Source of the DNA: Flavobacterium soyae
Lineage (GTDB): Bacteria; Bacteroidota; Bacteroidia; Flavobacteriales; Flavobacteriaceae
Reading direction: 5' to 3'
Length of the DNA stretch: 64,000 nt
NCBI RefSeq assembly: GCF_021245985.1
Contig: NZ_JAJQXA010000002.1
Location: 38,569-102,568 of the forward strand
A program made the translations under genes and the position numbers. Position 1 is the stretch's first letter; every line of letters begins with the position of its first letter. Shown here piece by piece: positions 61,672 to 64,000 of the stretch. The notes beneath the pieces are model-generated. The model searched no databases, had not been told where the DNA came from, and saw only the letters and a list, made by a program, of their open reading frames with translations.

Positions 61672-62181
61672 ATGAAGTCAAAAATTTTTTACACACTAAG
61701 TATTTGTAACCTGTTAGCTTTTAGTTTCTATCTCTTTTCATTTTCCAGTAAGGATAATGTTAAAGTTGTAGATTTTCAGGATAAAATAATAAAAGTCCGG
61801 GGTATTGTGGTTGTTGACTCACTTGGAGTTGAGCGTGTTATTATGGGTTCTCACTTACCTGAACAGAATTTGAGCAGTTATGGCAGCAGATTAAATTCAA
61901 GAGGTAAGGTTGGCGTTTCTGGTGTCATGCTTTATGATGCGGAAGGACAGGAAAGAGGAGGATATGTTACAGATGACAATTTAGGAAATGCTTTTCTGAC
62001 TTTAGACTCGAAAAGCGGCATGCAGATGTTATTACTATCAGAACCACAAGGTGCTGCAGCAATAATGTTAAATGACCATGATAGAAAAAACACGATAACA
62101 CTATCTACCAGTGATGGAAATGCATCTGTAAAATTGAAGAAGAATGATAAAAATATAAAATTATATGAAAATGAACAATAA
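61672..62181 (+). CDS. Membrane-anchored beta-repeat protein of unknown function
   Basis: This 169-residue protein has one N-terminal hydrophobic helix (about 7-25) and then short repeated beta units (KIIKVRGIVVVDSLGVERVIMG, VSGVMLYDAEGQERGGYV, AFLTLDSKSGMQMLLLSEP, AAAIMLNDHDRKNTITLSTS, ASVKLKK). They look like a small beta-solenoid or beta-helix. No family is recognised. It overlaps the next gene by 17 bases, so the two are translationally coupled. Confidence 0.6.
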   Translation: MKSKIFYTLSICNLLAFSFYLFSFSSKDNVKVVDFQDKIIKVRGIVVVDSLGVERVIMGSHLPEQNLSSYGSRLNSRGKVGVSGVMLYDAEGQERGGYVTDDNLGNAFLTLDSKSGMQMLLLSEPQGAAAIMLNDHDRKNTITLSTSDGNASVKLKKNDKNIKLYENEQ

Positions 62182-63151
62182 TAAAATTCTATCAACGCTC
62201 ATTTTACTTTTTGCAATATTAGGATGTAAAGGTCAAAATATTTTCATCCCTAAACTGACAAATATAAACCCGGTATCTTATACAGATGTGGTTTATACTG
62301 GTATTAAAGATACGGTGCTTGTTTCTACTTTCAGCGGACGTATTTCCAAAAGAATAAATGGCAGTCCAAAAGAAATTGCTATTGCAAAAATTGCAGATGA
62401 AATTTATTCTCTGGCTTATAATCCCCAGCGAAAAGAAATTGCCGCTGCCACTTTAGAAAATGACATCCTTTTAATTAATGAGAAAAATGGAAAAATCATA
62501 AAAAAACTGCCCTTAAAAACCACTTGGTCCATTGCTGTATTCTTTTCGGATAATTTTAATTATCTGATTACTCAGGACCAGAAAAAAAACCAATATATCT
62601 GGGATGTAACCAAAAATTACCAGGAATTGGTATTGCCATCTGATTTCCCAAAAGGAACTATTGTAAAGATTGACAAACAAAACATCGCAGTAATTGTTAC
62701 TCCAAGTAAAGTTACCTATTGGAATATGAATAACAATACGGTACAAAAAGAGATTTTAGTTGACCTAAAGAAATTTACGGACATGGATAGTGAAGGAAAT
62801 TTTCTTTCCTTAAATTATAATGAATGTGCCAAATACAACAGTAATACTCATCAAACGGAATTTAAAGTAAAGCACCCCAATTGGATTACACATGATATAT
62901 ACGATGATAGTAAAGTATATGAAGACAATTACAGCATGAATCTTACTACGGCAAAATTTGCTAAAGATAAAATTTATACAGCCAGCATTGACCGTTCAAT
63001 AAGAATTTGGGATAAAAAAACCGGCAAGCTTTTAAAATCACTAACAGACGACCATAAAGCAACTGTAAATAAATTAAAAGTATCAAAAGACGAAAACCAG
63101 CTTGTATCTGTTGACCTCAAGGGTGGAATCCAGTTTTGGAATATAGAGTAA
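62165..63151 (+). CDS. Lipoprotein with WD40-like beta-propeller
   Basis: This 328-residue protein has a lipoprotein signal with lipobox ILGC (LLFAILGCKGQ). The mature part shows repeated blades such as IYSLAYNPQRKEIAAATLENDILLI, KIYTASIDRSIRIWDKKTGKLL and QLVSVDLKGGIQFWN. Such proteins usually bind other proteins at the envelope. It starts within the end of the beta-repeat gene (17-base overlap) and is followed by a strong hairpin. Confidence 0.78.
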   Translation: MKMNNNKILSTLILLFAILGCKGQNIFIPKLTNINPVSYTDVVYTGIKDTVLVSTFSGRISKRINGSPKEIAIAKIADEIYSLAYNPQRKEIAAATLENDILLINEKNGKIIKKLPLKTTWSIAVFFSDNFNYLITQDQKKNQYIWDVTKNYQELVLPSDFPKGTIVKIDKQNIAVIVTPSKVTYWNMNNNTVQKEILVDLKKFTDMDSEGNFLSLNYNECAKYNSNTHQTEFKVKHPNWITHDIYDDSKVYEDNYSMNLTTAKFAKDKIYTASIDRSIRIWDKKTGKLLKSLTDDHKATVNKLKVSKDENQLVSVDLKGGIQFWNIE

Positions 63152-63247
63152 GAAATCCCGACCAAGTTGGTTTACTTACGAAATTGAGATTTTAAACTCG
63201 AGAAACATAAGAGACTGTCAATCAAATACAAACCCTGACATTCCATA

Positions 63248-63279
63248 AAAAAACTCCTTAATTTCTTAAGGAGTTTTTT
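63248..63279. terminator. Bidirectional terminator between convergent genes
   Basis: A 14-bp perfect stem (63248-63261 with 63266-63279; arm AAAAAACTCCTTAA) with a 4-base loop carries T runs on both strands. Confidence 0.85.
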
Positions 63280-63359
63280 ATGGTTATTTTCCCAAAAACT
63301 TTTTTGCATTGAAAATAAACACAAAATATTATTCAATCTTTTATTTAATAATTACAAAC

Positions 63360-64000
63360 TCATTTTGGATCTCCTTTAATACTATATGGAGTACTTTTTA
63401 CAAACGATCCCGCGGCGTTTCCTGCATACACTTCATTATTGGTCAGATTAAGCTTTTTGGCTGGGGTTCCTGAAGAAAAATCAACTGTTTTGAAATCTAC
63501 CCAAAATGTATTAGGTGTTTTTGATGATTCGAAGTAATAAACCAGATTTTTTTGATCCGACACCGTTCTCCATAAAGTAGAAGCAATGTTAGGCTGATCG
63601 GCAGTTGATATTCCAAGGGGTACTGAGCAATTTCTTATTACACTTAATAGTCCTGCTACGCCGGCAGCTGGATCATTGGTTTTAGGTAAAACGCTGCTGT
63701 AAAATGAAGCACGAACAAATCGGTCTGCCGCGCGATTGGTTCCTGGTAACATTGTGAGCCCTCCAATAGAATTCCAATACTCATTTAATGCAAGCTGTTG
63801 ATCAAAAATAGGAGAGTTTGTCATAACAGTATACTTTGTATCATGGTGGATCACTAATTTTCCATTGATATACTCAAATATTGCATTATCTCCTGTCGGG
63901 TCTGAGATGGACAAATGAAGCGTTGCTTTTGGACCTTCTCCTGGCATTGAACCTGTCATAAGAACAAAAGGCTCTTTTTGCAATGCAATTACAGCTTCAT
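63360..64000 (-). CDS. Choloylglycine hydrolase / penicillin V acylase-like protein, partial
   Basis: The frame is open to the right edge, with upstream codons reading EAVIALQKEPF, so the 5' end lies outside the window and no true start is seen. The visible part (at least 213 residues) includes TLHLSISDPTGDNAIFEYINGKLVIHHD and YTVMTNSPIFDQQLALNEYW, typical of the Ntn-hydrolase choloylglycine hydrolase family. The catalytic N-terminal Cys is not in view. The substrate could be a bile-salt-like or N-acyl amide compound. Confidence 0.75.
   Translation of the reverse strand, partial: EAVIALQKEPFVLMTGSMPGEGPKATLHLSISDPTGDNAIFEYINGKLVIHHDTKYTVMTNSPIFDQQLALNEYWNSIGGLTMLPGTNRAADRFVRASFYSSVLPKTNDPAAGVAGLLSVIRNCSVPLGISTADQPNIASTLWRTVSDQKNLVYYFESSKTPNTFWVDFKTVDFSSGTPAKKLNLTNNEVYAGNAAGSFVKSTPYSIKGDPK

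Noticed and set aside
61360..64000. tRNA-Val as an integration site with an island to the right
   Set aside because: I see no second copy of the tRNA 3' end and no integrase in the window.
1..64000. CRISPR array, rRNA operon, riboswitch, replication origin
   Set aside because: No regularly spaced direct repeats, rRNA motifs, known riboswitch cores or DnaA-box clusters were found by eye.

Overview
The window is a low-GC chromosomal segment of a member of the Bacteroidota, most probably Flavobacterium or a close relative. The pointers are AT-rich intergenic DNA, promoter boxes of the Bacteroidetes TAnnTTTG type, no purine-rich ribosome binding sites, a CcsBA (ResB-ResC fusion) cytochrome c maturation protein, a YpdA-type reductase, a menaquinone gene set and many dispersed inverted repeats of flavobacterial type. 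Almost every gene looks like core or housekeeping genome. I see no insertion sequence, prophage, CRISPR array or rRNA operon.

Layout. 1-9.0 kb (minus strand): a stand-alone four-helix-bundle sensor-like membrane protein; an operon of PIG-L deacetylase, a 35-residue membrane peptide, an SSS symporter and an alpha/beta hydrolase; a secreted Tyr/His/Asp-rich protein; an outer membrane beta-barrel protein. 9.0-12.5 kb (minus): an operon of a DUF2520 dehydrogenase-like protein, KdsC phosphatase, a UbiA prenyltransferase, Maf and a small MscS channel. 12.8-16.0 kb: ccsBA. 16.3-18.9 kb (minus): ECF sigma factor, anti-sigma factor, DoxX and DUF3667 proteins. 19.1-22.2 kb: peroxidase, GNAT and thioredoxin genes. 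22.4-31.5 kb (plus): menaquinone genes menD, menB, menA and menC interleaved with DUF2853, CvfB, UPF0173 and TPR genes. 31.5-34.2 kb: a TM-HhH protein with a frameshifted OmpA-like partner, then CYTH and YpdA. 34.4-38.4 kb: SelO, MsrA and a class V aminotransferase. 38.7-41.7 kb (minus): an envelope-related operon including an M23 peptidase and a spermidine-synthase-like protein. 41.7-44.8 kb: an acyltransferase, then a divergent XRE regulator / M14 carboxypeptidase pair with several shared operators, then an Lrp-type regulator. 44.9-50.4 kb: PEP carboxylase, DinB, RecQ. 50.5-54.8 kb (minus): an acidic protein, a deoxyhypusine-synthase-like enzyme, arginine decarboxylase and AroB. 54.9-61.1 kb: an O-antigen-ligase/TPR protein, proline dehydrogenase and an ABC exporter. 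61.4-64 kb: tRNA-Val(TAC), a two-gene envelope module and a choloylglycine-hydrolase-type gene that runs off the right edge.

How the genes fit together. The men genes make the quinone that anaerobic and aerobic respiration need, and ccsBA makes the cytochromes that use it. The sigma/anti-sigma pair, peroxidase, MsrA, SelO and YpdA form a scattered redox-defence theme. Arginine decarboxylase and the deoxyhypusine-synthase-like enzyme point to polyamine metabolism.

The most interesting signals are: (1) near-perfect TTTAC-N4-GTAAA palindromes that overlay both divergent promoters of the XRE/M14 pair and the regulator's own start codon; (2) composite long inverted repeats, including an exact 36-bp module, at convergent gene junctions; (3) a one-base frameshift in an OmpA-family gene; (4) a YpdA protein with Ile where the Firmicute enzyme has its redox Cys; (5) an internal signal-like segment and His-rich linker in CcsBA; and (6) a recent in-gene duplication of a TPR block in the O-antigen-ligase-like protein.
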